NCBI GenBank assembly: GCA_945902745.1
Contig: CAMDNE010000022.1
Span: forward strand, 1 to 44,056
Length of the DNA stretch: 44,056 nt
Reading direction: 5' to 3'
Source: Chitinophaga pinensis
Lineage (GTDB): Bacteria > Bacteroidota > Bacteroidia > Flavobacteriales_D > Crocinitomicaceae
Of this stretch, positions 31,430-39,559 are shown piece by piece. The first letter of the stretch is position 1. Each line of letters opens with the position of its first letter. A program made the translations under genes and the position numbers. The notes under the pieces were generated by a model. It saw only the letters and a list, made by a program, of their open reading frames with translations. It was not told the DNA's origin and did not search any database.

Positions 31430-32500
31430 TTATTCGTCAAATGATACAATTAATTTTTCACTCGTTGGATGGGCTTGACATGTCAAAATATACCCTGCCT
31501 CCACTTCGTTTTTTTCTAAAGAATAATTCACATCCATTCGGGCTGAACCTTCAATAATTTTTGCTTTGCATGTACAACAAACACCTCCTTTACAGGCAAA
31601 TGGCAAATCAGCACCAGCCTTTTGAGCAACATCTAAAATACTTTCTCCAGAAGAAGTCATTGATAAATCAATAACATCTCCATCTAAAATAATCGTCACA
31701 TTTGAAGCAATATCCGCATCATTTGTACTAATTTTTTCTTCCGTTTTCTTAACACCTGGAGTTGTAAATAATTCAAAATGAATACTTTTTCCATCTACAC
31801 CATTTTCAACTAAACTGTCTTTTACACCTAGAATCATTTCCTCTGGACCACAAATGTAAACACCGTCAATAGTATTATTTGCAAGAAAAGCGTTGTATAA
31901 TTCTGTACATTTTTCCTTGTCAATTCTTCCTTTTTGAATCTTATTCCCCAAACTTTCTCTTGAAAGCACATGAACAATACGCAGACGATCCATGTGGGTG
32001 TTTTTCAACGCTTCTAATTCTTCTCGGAAGTTGATGCTGTTGAAGTTTTTATTTCCATAAAATAAAGTCACATCACTCTTTGGCTCTTCGAACAATATAG
32101 TTTTTGCAATGGATAAAATAGGTGTAATTCCACTTCCTGCAGCAAATAATGCATAGGATTTGTTTGCCTCTTTGGTTGGGTGTAAACAAAAATTTCCAGT
32201 TGGAGTCATGACATCTAGAAAAGCTCCTTCCGATAAAGTTGTATTAGCGTACGTTGAAAAAATGCCATTTTCAACTTGTTTTACAGCAACTCTCCATTCA
32301 CCTTCATGGGGGGCAGAGCACAAAGAATATGATCTTCGGACGTCTTCTCCATTTATAGTTGTTTTCAATGTTAGATATTGACCAGCCAAAAAAGCATAAT
32401 CATTTTCAAGCTCAGAAGGAACATCAAAAGCAATTGAAACAGTATCTTCTGTCTCTTTTCTGATGTCGCTAATTGATAAAGTGTGAAACTTTGGTGTCAT
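31430..32500 (-). CDS. paaE: 1,2-phenylacetyl-CoA epoxidase reductase subunit PaaE
   Basis: This 356-residue protein has FAD (RSYSLCSAP, 57-65), NAD(P) (AAGSGITPILS, 120-130; ICGPEEMI) and C-terminal [2Fe-2S] domains (Cys303, Cys308, Cys311, Cys341). PaaE passes electrons from NADPH to the di-iron centre of the PaaABC oxygenase. It is the first gene on the minus side of the divergent region facing paaABCD, with a 198-base gap. It lacks the N-terminal extension of the second copy, so I give it the paaE name with some reserve. A paralogue follows after three bases. Confidence 0.85.
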   Translation of the reverse strand: MTPKFHTLSISDIRKETEDTVSIAFDVPSELENDYAFLAGQYLTLKTTINGEDVRRSYSLCSAPHEGEWRVAVKQVENGIFSTYANTTLSEGAFLDVMTPTGNFCLHPTKEANKSYALFAAGSGITPILSIAKTILFEEPKSDVTLFYGNKNFNSINFREELEALKNTHMDRLRIVHVLSRESLGNKIQKGRIDKEKCTELYNAFLANNTIDGVYICGPEEMILGVKDSLVENGVDGKSIHFELFTTPGVKKTEEKISTNDADIASNVTIILDGDVIDLSMTSSGESILDVAQKAGADLPFACKGGVCCTCKAKIIEGSARMDVNYSLEKNEVEAGYILTCQAHPTSEKLIVSFDE

Positions 32501-32574
32501 GAAGAATCAATTTTAAAGGGCGAATTTAATCAATAATCTTGGTAGATAAAAGAAGCATTTTGCAGTATTTGGTA

Positions 32575-32608
32575 TTTTGATTGCTGGTCGAATGTTTTTC
32601 AATCAAAA
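32575..32608. promoter_or_regulatory. Inverted repeat between paaE and paaA
   Basis: Perfect 9-base arms (ttttgattg, 32575-32583; caatcaaaa, 32600-32608) are separated by 16 bases, near the middle of the 198-base divergent region. This suits binding of a regulator that controls both transcripts. No PaaR- or PaaX-like gene is in the window, so the regulator, if any, is elsewhere. Confidence 0.45.
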
Positions 32609-32651
32609 AAATCTTTGCGAAGTATAAACAACAATTGTATTCAGCTGTTTT

Positions 32652-32678
32652 TTTGATGAACTAATTTCGTTAAATTTG
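32652..32678 (+). promoter_or_regulatory. paaA: Possible Bacteroidota-type promoter of paaABCD
   Basis: A perfect TAnnTTTG box (taaatttg, 32671-32678) sits 20 bases before the paaA ATG, with TTTG (32652-32655) 15 bases upstream of it. The usual Bacteroidota gap is nearer 17-23, so spacing is short and the call is tentative. Confidence 0.35.
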
Positions 32679-32698
32679 TCACACAAGAGAAAAACTGT

Positions 32699-33646
32699 AT
32701 GAAAGACATCAACATTTCAGAATTGGAACGAAAGTTTCAAGAAAAAATCGATAAGGATATTAAAATTGAACCGAAGGATTGGATGCCGGATGATTATCGT
32801 CAGACATTGATTCGTCAAATTTCTCAGCATGCGCATTCTGAAATTGTTGGAATGTTACCTGAAGGAAATTGGATTACACGTGCGCCAAATTTGCGCCGTA
32901 AAGCTGTTCTGTTAGCGAAAGTTCAAGATGAAGCTGGACACGGATTGTATCTATACAGTTCTGTTGAAACACTCGGCGCAAACCGCGAAGAAACAATTGA
33001 TGATCTTCATTCTGGTAAAGCAAAATATTCATCCATTTTTAATTATCCAACTGTTTCTTGGGCAGATATGGGTGCAATTGGTTGGTTAGTAGATGGCGCA
33101 GCAATTATGAACCAAGTGCCATTATGCAGATGTTCTTATGGACCTTATGCAAGAGCGATGGTTCGTGTGTGCAAGGAAGAATCTTTTCACCAACGACAAG
33201 GTTTTGAAATCATGGTGCAATTGGCAAAAGGAACTCCAGTTCAAAAGGAAATGGCACAAGATGCCTTGAACCGTTTTTGGTGGCCTTCTTTAATGATGTT
33301 CGGACCAAATGATGCTGAATCAAAGCACACTGCTCAATCTGTTAAATGGAAAATTAAGCGCCATACAAATGATGAATTGCGTCAGATGTTTGTCGACGCA
33401 ACTGTTCCTCAAGCTGAATTAATTGGTTTGACAATTCCAGATAAAGATTTGAAATTCAATGAAGAAACTGGTCATTATGAATCTGGTGCAATCAATTGGG
33501 ACGAATTTTGGGAAGTTGTTAAAGGAAATGGTCCTTGTAATAAGGATCGAGTTGATACACGTCGCAAAGCCAAAGAAGATGGGATGTGGGTGGTAGAAGC
33601 TGCAAATGCTTATGCTGCTAAAAGAGCTATAAGAAAAAGCGCATAA
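32699..33646 (+). CDS. paaA: 1,2-phenylacetyl-CoA epoxidase subunit PaaA (di-iron oxygenase)
   Basis: PaaA is the catalytic subunit that epoxidises phenylacetyl-CoA with O2 in aerobic phenylacetate degradation. The 315-residue protein carries two carboxylate-bridged di-iron ExxH motifs, [15 protein letters not shown] (Glu78/His81) and [13 protein letters not shown] (Glu161/His164), plus [13 protein letters not shown] (46-58). [20 protein letters not shown] is typical of PaaA. It opens a four-gene plus-strand operon, paaABCD, with gaps of 23 and 35 bases and a final 7-base overlap. paaK, paaG, paaZ and paaJ are not in the window. Confidence 0.96.
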   Translation: MKDINISELERKFQEKIDKDIKIEPKDWMPDDYRQTLIRQISQHAHSEIVGMLPEGNWITRAPNLRRKAVLLAKVQDEAGHGLYLYSSVETLGANREETIDDLHSGKAKYSSIFNYPTVSWADMGAIGWLVDGAAIMNQVPLCRCSYGPYARAMVRVCKEESFHQRQGFEIMVQLAKGTPVQKEMAQDALNRFWWPSLMMFGPNDAESKHTAQSVKWKIKRHTNDELRQMFVDATVPQAELIGLTIPDKDLKFNEETGHYESGAINWDEFWEVVKGNGPCNKDRVDTRRKAKEDGMWVVEAANAYAAKRAIRKSA

Positions 33647-33669
33647 TATTTAGAATTAATAAAATTACT

Positions 33670-33957
33670 ATGTCAAAAAAAGAATGGCCTTTGTGGGAAA
33701 TATTTATTCGCAGCAAAGCAGGATTAAGTCACAAGCATGTTGGAAGTTTAAGAGCAGCTGATGCTGAAATGGCGGTTGAAAATGCACGTGATGTGTATAC
33801 AAGACGTTCAGAAGGAATCAGTATTTGGGCAGTTGAATCAAAAGATGTTTATGCGTCAGATCCAACTGAAGCTGATTCGTTATTTGAACCTTCAGATTCA
33901 AAAGTATACCGTCACCCAACTTTTTACGATGTTCCAGACGGAATTTCGCACATGTAA
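33670..33957 (+). CDS. paaB: 1,2-phenylacetyl-CoA epoxidase subunit PaaB
   Basis: This 95-residue protein matches PaaB throughout: WPLWEIFIRSKAGLSHKHVG, AADAEMAVENARDVYTRR, and SIWAVESKDV at the end of the core. PaaB bridges PaaAC heterodimers in the oxygenase complex and has no cofactor. It lies between paaA and paaC with short gaps, so it is co-transcribed. The C-terminal KVYRHPTFYDVPDGISHM is also usual in the family. Confidence 0.96.
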   Translation: MSKKEWPLWEIFIRSKAGLSHKHVGSLRAADAEMAVENARDVYTRRSEGISIWAVESKDVYASDPTEADSLFEPSDSKVYRHPTFYDVPDGISHM

Positions 33958-33992
33958 TGACTACAATAAACTAACTGACTTTATATTTTAAT

Positions 33993-34742
33993 ATGAGTGC
34001 ACTTTTTGAATATATAATACGACTTGGAGATGACAGTTTGATTTTGGGTCATCGCATGTCGGAATGGTGTGGACACGGACCAATATTGGAAGAAGATATT
34101 GCGATGACAAACATTGCATTGGATTTAGTTGGTCAGGCTACTAGTTTATTAAATTACGCTGGACAAGTTGAAGGGAATGGACGTGATGGCGATAAACTTG
34201 CTTTTTTACGTTATGACCGTGAGTACAAAAACACTTTGTTAGTTGAGCAACCAAATGGTGATTTTGGAACAACGATTATGCGTCAATTTTTGTTTGATGC
34301 GTATAGAAAACCATTGTTTGAAAAATTGCAAAACAGCTCAGACAAACAATTGAGTGCTATTGCTGAAAAATCATTGAAAGAAACGAAATATCACTTGAAA
34401 CATTCCTCTGAATGGGTGATTCGCTTGGGTGATGGAACAGAAGAATCACACCAACGAATTCAAGAAGCGCTTAATACCTTATGGCGTTATTCATCAGAAT
34501 TATTTTACACCGATGAGGTTGATGCTACATTATTAAGTCAAGGAATTATTACTGATATCGCTGAAATTAGAGCTGAATGGGAAGTGACAGTCAAGAATGT
34601 ATTTGAAGAAGCGACTTTACAAATTCCATCTAATAATTGGAAACAAGAGGGTGGCAGAAAAGGAATGCATTCAGAAAATATGGGCTACATCCTTGCTGAA
34701 TTACAATATATGCAACGCGCTTATCCGAACATGGAATGGTAA
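33993..34742 (+). CDS. paaC: 1,2-phenylacetyl-CoA epoxidase subunit PaaC
   Basis: PaaC is the structural, ferritin-like partner of PaaA that stabilises the catalytic subunit. The 249-residue protein starts MSALFEYIIRLGDDSLILGH and has ILEEDIAMTNIALDLVGQA, LAFLRYDREYKN and KETKYHLKHSSEWVIRLGDG, in the expected order. The final helix ends GMHSENMGYILAELQYMQRA. Its stop codon overlaps the paaD start by seven bases, so translation is likely coupled. Confidence 0.95.
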   Translation: MSALFEYIIRLGDDSLILGHRMSEWCGHGPILEEDIAMTNIALDLVGQATSLLNYAGQVEGNGRDGDKLAFLRYDREYKNTLLVEQPNGDFGTTIMRQFLFDAYRKPLFEKLQNSSDKQLSAIAEKSLKETKYHLKHSSEWVIRLGDGTEESHQRIQEALNTLWRYSSELFYTDEVDATLLSQGIITDIAEIRAEWEVTVKNVFEEATLQIPSNNWKQEGGRKGMHSENMGYILAELQYMQRAYPNMEW

Positions 34743-35221
34743 CTGAAAAAGAAATATGGGCATATTTAGAAGAGGTTTCTGATCCAGAAATTCCTGTTCT
34801 TACCGTTGTTGATCTTGGTGTTGTAAGAGCTGTTGAAATAACAGAAACTAGTTGCCATGTAACAATCACCCCAACCTACAGTGGTTGCCCAGCAATGAAA
34901 ATGATTGAAGAGCAAATCATTGAGAAATTAAATGAAAAAGGGATAGAAAACGTAACCGTTTCTTTGGTTTTATCTCCAGCTTGGACAACAGATTGGCTCA
35001 CAGAATCGGGTAAAAATAAATTGCGAGAATACGGAATTGCTCCGCCGGAACATGAAGTGGATAAAAGCGTGTTATTTTCAGAACCAACAGTTGTTCCTTG
35101 TCCTCAATGCAAATCTCGAAACACGAAAATGATCAGTCAATTTGGGAGCACAGCATGCAAAGCACATTATCAGTGCAATGAATGTTTAGAACCGTTTGAT
35201 TATTTTAAATGTTTGAAGTAG
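34736..35221 (+). CDS. paaD: 1,2-phenylacetyl-CoA epoxidase maturation subunit PaaD
   Basis: PaaD is a DUF59/MIP18-type protein thought to help Fe-S or di-iron maturation of the epoxidase system. The 161 residues comprise a DUF59 domain with SDPEIPVLTVVDLG (15-28) and TYSGCPAMKMIE (47-58), then a C-terminal zinc-ribbon-like set: Cys122/Cys125 (CPQC), Cys141, and Cys147/Cys150 (CNEC), ending in YFKCLK. The order is that of E. coli PaaD. Its stop is directly adjacent to the stop of the converging FKBP gene, leaving no room for a separate terminator. Confidence 0.94.
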   Translation: MVTEKEIWAYLEEVSDPEIPVLTVVDLGVVRAVEITETSCHVTITPTYSGCPAMKMIEEQIIEKLNEKGIENVTVSLVLSPAWTTDWLTESGKNKLREYGIAPPEHEVDKSVLFSEPTVVPCPQCKSRNTKMISQFGSTACKAHYQCNECLEPFDYFKCLK

Positions 35222-35674
35222 TTAGAGTATTTGCAACAACTTAACATCAAAAATCAATACTGAATTTCCAGGTATTCCGTTGTTGCTTCCTGAGCCGTAA
35301 CCAAGTGCTGACGGAACTAAAAGTATTCCATTTCCACCTTCCTTGAAATAAGGAATTCCTTCTGTCCAACCTTTAATTACTTGTTGTAAGCCAAAACTTA
35401 TTCCAGCAGCATCACTTTGGTCAAAAATTGCTCCATCGGTAAAATAGCCTTTGTAAGATACTTTTACGGTTGAATAACTATTGCACGTTCCACCTGTTCC
35501 TTGGTTTTCGATTACATAATATAAGCCAGTGCCTGTTGCAACTGCTGTTAGGTTGTGATCAGCGATATATTGTTTGATAATATCGTCATCTGTTTTTGCT
35601 TGTTTCTCTGCATTTTTTTTTGCGCATGACGAAAATGTGAATGCAAGAAGTAGGATTGGAAGGAAATATTTCAT
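35222..35674 (-). CDS. FKBP-type peptidyl-prolyl cis-trans isomerase lipoprotein
   Basis: This 150-residue protein has a lipoprotein signal peptide with lipobox FSSC (Cys17). An FKBP domain (~50-150) follows: VKVSYKGYFTDGAIFDQSD, GLQQVIKGWTEGIPYFKEGG, and LVPSALGYGSGSNNGIPGNS with the closing strand LIFDVKLLQIL. It should catalyse prolyl isomerisation during folding of exported proteins, attached to a membrane on the periplasmic side. The start ATG at 35674 fits. Stops of this gene and paaD touch. It is 61 bases from the U32 gene upstream on the same strand, perhaps co-transcribed. Confidence 0.93.
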   Translation of the reverse strand: MKYFLPILLLAFTFSSCAKKNAEKQAKTDDDIIKQYIADHNLTAVATGTGLYYVIENQGTGGTCNSYSTVKVSYKGYFTDGAIFDQSDAAGISFGLQQVIKGWTEGIPYFKEGGNGILLVPSALGYGSGSNNGIPGNSVLIFDVKLLQIL

Positions 35675-35735
35675 AGTATAAAATTACAAATTATGAGTTA
35701 CTAATTTCGAATTACAAATCACGAATTCCAAATTG

Positions 35736-37598
35736 TTAATCGTTCTCATCAAAAACCAACTCTGCGTCTTTTTCCCAAATTTCCATTTCACATGGTTTAC
35801 AGTTGAATTTCAATTTGTATTCATTTTCGCCATGTTGCAGGGTTAATGGTTCAATCAATTTTTCGCCCATTGTATCACGTTGAAATTTAGGACATTTCCC
35901 TAATTCATATTTCACGCAATACTTTGTCGTCATTACTCTAGATTTTCCAGGATCCCATTGTAATTCGAACGCTTTTTCAATTTCTGTAACACCGTGTCTT
36001 TTGTAGAAAGCGCGTGCTAATCTATTAGAAACATTAAATGTGAAATCTAATTCTTTCACTGGAAAAGGATGATCTGTTTTAACAATTGCTTTTTCTTCTC
36101 GGTGGTATTCTTTAATTCGAATGTCAATTAAATTTTCTAAAACTTCCCTTCTTAGCTCATTTACTTTTGAACTTGGTAAAAACCAATTATTCGAAAAGTC
36201 AACAGTAACTTCGTCCACTACAAATGGTGTATTCCCTGTTTTTGAAAGATTTTTCTTGATATCAGCAAGAACGACTTCACCTTTTGTTGATGCTTCTTTT
36301 TCTTGCTCAAATGAACTTATAGATTGATGTCCATCTTCGTCAATTACGGTTAATTCAAATCCAGTTGGCGTTTCTGACAGGGTCATTTTGACACCAATCT
36401 TACGAATAGTACTGTCTTCACGTTCAACTAATTTGTTGAATGCAGCATCTGAATTTCGATAGATTTCAGTTCCTTCTGGGATTGATTTATAGTTATTTGG
36501 AATCACTAAATCATTGAGAACGACATTTATTTGTAATCCGTCAGCTTCATTGTTTTCATTGATGAAGAATAGTCCGTCTCCATTGTTTAATTGATCAGCA
36601 TTTTCAATGAAATAGCCTTTGTCAGTGAATTTTGTCACTTTTCCAATATACTGACCTTTTGATTTTGGACTTTCCCAAGAACCAATTTTTTCTTTTCGTT
36701 GATTCACAAAATAGTCGGTGTAACCACGGTTGAAACTACGGTCCATTTTAGGATCGAAATTAATCGTAATTCTTCCTGATGATGCTTTTTGGTATGTGTC
36801 AGATGTGTCTAAAAAAGCATCTAACTTTTGACGTAAAAACGAAACATTGTTTTTAACGTAAACCAAATCCTTCAAGCGACCTTCTATTTTGAAAGAGGTA
36901 ATTCCTGCCTCAATAAGTTCTGGAAGTTGTTCAGATAAATCTAAATCTTTGATGGATAATAAATGACTGTTAGCTATTAGCGTTGCACCAGTGCCATCAG
37001 TCAAATTATATGGTAAACGACAATTTTGTGCACAAGAACCTCGGTTTGCACTTCTTTCACCGCCAGCAATACTCATGTAACAATTGCCACTGAATGAAAC
37101 GCAAAGTGCCCCAGAAACAAAGAATTCCAGTTCCACATCAGCTTCTTCGTGAATTTCTTTTATTTGGCTCAAATTTAATTCTCTCGCCAAAACGATACGT
37201 TCCATTCCTGCATCTTTCAAGAATTTAACTTGTTTTGGGTCGCGGTTGTTGGCTTGTGTGCTGGCGTGAAGAACGATAGGAGGTAAGTCCATTTCAAAAA
37301 TCGCCATGTCTTGCACAATCAATGCATCAACCCCAATTTTATAGAGTTTGTGAATCAATTGTTGACAATCTTCCAATTCGTGATCATAGAGAATCGTATT
37401 GATTACAACAAACACCTGTGCTTTGAAAAGGTGAGCGTATTTCACCAATTCCGCAATGTCTTCTAATGAATTTGTTGCATTCGAACGAGCACCATATGCT
37501 GGTGAACCAATATATACTGCATCTGCACCTGAATTTATTGCCAACATTCCTTGCAAAAGATTTTTTGCAGGAGCTAGAATTTCAACTTTTTTCTTCAT
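35736..37598 (-). CDS. U32 family protein (RlhA/TrhP-like, 'peptidase U32')
   Basis: At 620 residues this is the long form of the U32 family. The N-terminal barrel begins VEILAPAKNLLQGMLAINSG and has ADAVYIGSPAYGARSNA. The cysteine set Cys166, Cys173, Cys189 and Cys193 (SGALCVSFSGNC ... GSCAQNC) is known in several U32 members to bind an Fe-S cluster. HASTQANNRD (111-120) is also conserved. The middle carries a beta-barrel-like insert, and the end has another Cys group (KYCVKYELGKCPKF, FNCKPCEMEIW). Characterised relatives RlhA and TrhP introduce hydroxylation in 23S rRNA or tRNA, so RNA modification is more likely than proteolysis. Confidence 0.88.
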   Translation of the reverse strand: MKKKVEILAPAKNLLQGMLAINSGADAVYIGSPAYGARSNATNSLEDIAELVKYAHLFKAQVFVVINTILYDHELEDCQQLIHKLYKIGVDALIVQDMAIFEMDLPPIVLHASTQANNRDPKQVKFLKDAGMERIVLARELNLSQIKEIHEEADVELEFFVSGALCVSFSGNCYMSIAGGERSANRGSCAQNCRLPYNLTDGTGATLIANSHLLSIKDLDLSEQLPELIEAGITSFKIEGRLKDLVYVKNNVSFLRQKLDAFLDTSDTYQKASSGRITINFDPKMDRSFNRGYTDYFVNQRKEKIGSWESPKSKGQYIGKVTKFTDKGYFIENADQLNNGDGLFFINENNEADGLQINVVLNDLVIPNNYKSIPEGTEIYRNSDAAFNKLVEREDSTIRKIGVKMTLSETPTGFELTVIDEDGHQSISSFEQEKEASTKGEVVLADIKKNLSKTGNTPFVVDEVTVDFSNNWFLPSSKVNELRREVLENLIDIRIKEYHREEKAIVKTDHPFPVKELDFTFNVSNRLARAFYKRHGVTEIEKAFELQWDPGKSRVMTTKYCVKYELGKCPKFQRDTMGEKLIEPLTLQHGENEYKLKFNCKPCEMEIWEKDAELVFDEND

Positions 37599-37669
37599 AC
37601 TTCATGCAAAAGTCCGCATTTTATTTAATGAAGTCAATAGGAAAAGTAAAAGAGATATAATTTCAAAAA

Positions 37670-37697
37670 AAAACGCCTTCAATTTAGAAGACGTTTT
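37670..37697 (-). terminator. pruA: Rho-independent terminator of the pruA transcript
   Basis: On the minus strand a stem of aaaacgtcttc and gaaggcgtttt (one mismatch, six-base loop) is followed by a run of nine T. It lies ~150 bases after the pruA stop and before the U32 gene, so it separates the two transcripts. A run of T also follows on the plus strand, but shorter. Confidence 0.88.
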
Positions 37698-37750
37698 ACT
37701 ATAACATTTTAATGTAGTTGAAAAAACAAAATCACAAACAAAAACGAGGC

Positions 37751-37809
37751 GTTTAAAAATTTTAGCGTAGAGTTATCGTTATGATAATGACTAGATAAAA
37801 TTTTTAAAC
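37751..37809. other. Long perfect inverted repeat in the pruA 3' region
   Basis: Thirteen-base perfect arms (gtttaaaaatttt, 37751-37763; aaaatttttaaac, 37797-37809) flank 33 bases. The centre holds a nested inverted repeat (ttatc-gttat-gataa, ~37773-37787). It lies between the pruA stop and its terminator, so a pruA transcript would carry this as a ~59-base stem-loop. Function unknown; it has no T-run of its own. Confidence 0.8.
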
Positions 37810-37844
37810 AACGAAGTTATTGGAAGTGACTTTAGTTTTTATTC

Positions 37845-39473
37845 TTATCCTAAAAAAGGATATCTATAATCAACTGGTGGCACGAACGTTTCTTTAATAG
37901 TTCGAGCAGAAACCCATCTTAACATGTTCATTGAAGAACCAGCCTTGTCATTTGTCCCTGAACCTCTAGCACCTCCAAATGGTTGCTGTCCTACAACTGC
38001 TCCAGTCGGCTTATCGTTGATGTAGAAATTTCCAGCTGCATTGCGTAACATTTTTGTTGCAACGCTAATTGTATAACGGTCATTCGACATGATCGAACCT
38101 GTTAATGCATATTCAGAAGTTTCATCAAGCAATGTTAATGTTTCTTCAAATTTATTTTCATCATAAACATAAACCGTCAATACAGGTCCGAAAATTTCTT
38201 CGCACATTGTTCTGAATTTTGGATTTGTTGTTACAACAGTTGTTGGTTCGATAAAGTATCCTTTAGATTTATCGTAATTTCCACCTGTTATAACTTCTGC
38301 ATCGGGTTGAGCTTTGCAATAATCAATGTATCCAGATATTTTATCAAATGCTTTGCTATCAATAACTGCATTCACAAAGTTGGATGGATCTTCTGGTGAA
38401 CCTATTTTGAATGAGTTTACTTGTTCAACAAAAATACGTTTCACCTCAGGCCATAGGTTTGACGGAATATAAGCTCTTGAAGCCGCTGAACATTTTTGAC
38501 CTTGGAATTCAAATGCTCCACGTGCCATAGAAGTTGCTACTTCAGCCGCATCAGCAGACTTGTGAACCATGATAAAATCTTTCCCCCCTGTTTCTCCAAC
38601 AATTCGTGGATATGAACGGTAATTTTCTAAATTATCAGCAATATTTCGCCATAACTGACGGAAAACACCTGTTGACCCAGTGAAGTGGATACCAGCAAAA
38701 TGTTTGTTTTTGAAAATCACTTCTCCAGCTGTCTGACCACTAACGGTAACCATATTGATCACACCATCAGGAACTCCAGCAGCTTTGAATAAATCCATAA
38801 TAACTTGTGCAGAATAAATTTGTGATTCGGCTGGTTTCCATACAACAACATTTCCCATCATCATTGGGGCAGCCGATAAATTCGCTGCGATTGATGTAAA
38901 GTTAAACGGAGATAAAGCAAATACGAACCCTTCTAATGCACGGTATTCTAATCTGTTCCACATGCCAGGCAAAGATTCTGGTTGCTCACTGTAAATCTGC
39001 GTCATGTATTGAACATTGAATCTAAAGAAATCAATCAATTCGCAAGCTGCATCTATTTCTGTTTGGTAAACGTTTTTTGATTGTGCCAACATCGTTGCTG
39101 CATTCATTCGATCTCTAAATGGACCTGCCAAAAGATCAGCTGCTTTTAAAAATACTGCTGCACGTTCTTCCCAAGGTAAATTTGCCCAAGCATCTTTTGC
39201 AGCCAAAGCCGCGTCAATCGCATCTTGCACATGTGTTGCATCACCAACATTATAATGTCCTAAAACCTTTTGATGATCATGCGGTGAAGTCATCGGTTTT
39301 TTGTTGGTTGTTCTAATTTCTTTTCCTCCAATATACATTGGGACATCAATAGCCGCCTGATTGTACATTTCTTGGTATTTATTCAATAAACTTTTGCGTT
39401 CAGCAGAACCCGGAGCATATCCTTTGATTGGTTCATTTACAGCAATTGGCACTCGGAAAATAGCGTTTGACAT
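37845..39473 (-). CDS. pruA: L-glutamate gamma-semialdehyde (1-pyrroline-5-carboxylate) dehydrogenase
   Basis: PruA oxidises glutamate semialdehyde to glutamate with NAD+, the second step of proline breakdown. From ATG 39473 the protein has 542 residues; the frame continues upstream to 39542, but that leader overlaps the divergent TPR gene region and lacks family sequence. Key parts are GFVFALSPFNFTSIAANLSA, the catalytic Glu294 in VGETGGKDF, and Cys328 in EFQGQKCSAASRAYIP. EEIFGPVLTVYVYD and QQPFGGARGSGTNDKAG near the end are specific to this subfamily. It is monofunctional (no proline dehydrogenase domain). A terminator and a long inverted repeat follow. Confidence 0.95.
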   Translation of the reverse strand: MSNAIFRVPIAVNEPIKGYAPGSAERKSLLNKYQEMYNQAAIDVPMYIGGKEIRTTNKKPMTSPHDHQKVLGHYNVGDATHVQDAIDAALAAKDAWANLPWEERAAVFLKAADLLAGPFRDRMNAATMLAQSKNVYQTEIDAACELIDFFRFNVQYMTQIYSEQPESLPGMWNRLEYRALEGFVFALSPFNFTSIAANLSAAPMMMGNVVVWKPAESQIYSAQVIMDLFKAAGVPDGVINMVTVSGQTAGEVIFKNKHFAGIHFTGSTGVFRQLWRNIADNLENYRSYPRIVGETGGKDFIMVHKSADAAEVATSMARGAFEFQGQKCSAASRAYIPSNLWPEVKRIFVEQVNSFKIGSPEDPSNFVNAVIDSKAFDKISGYIDYCKAQPDAEVITGGNYDKSKGYFIEPTTVVTTNPKFRTMCEEIFGPVLTVYVYDENKFEETLTLLDETSEYALTGSIMSNDRYTISVATKMLRNAAGNFYINDKPTGAVVGQQPFGGARGSGTNDKAGSSMNMLRWVSARTIKETFVPPVDYRYPFLG

Positions 39474-39559
39474 ATAAATATTTTTTTGTAAAAGTAATGA
39501 TTGTTGTTTATCCTTGCAATGATGTAAATTTACAAAATACATTGCGTAAAATTGTCCTC

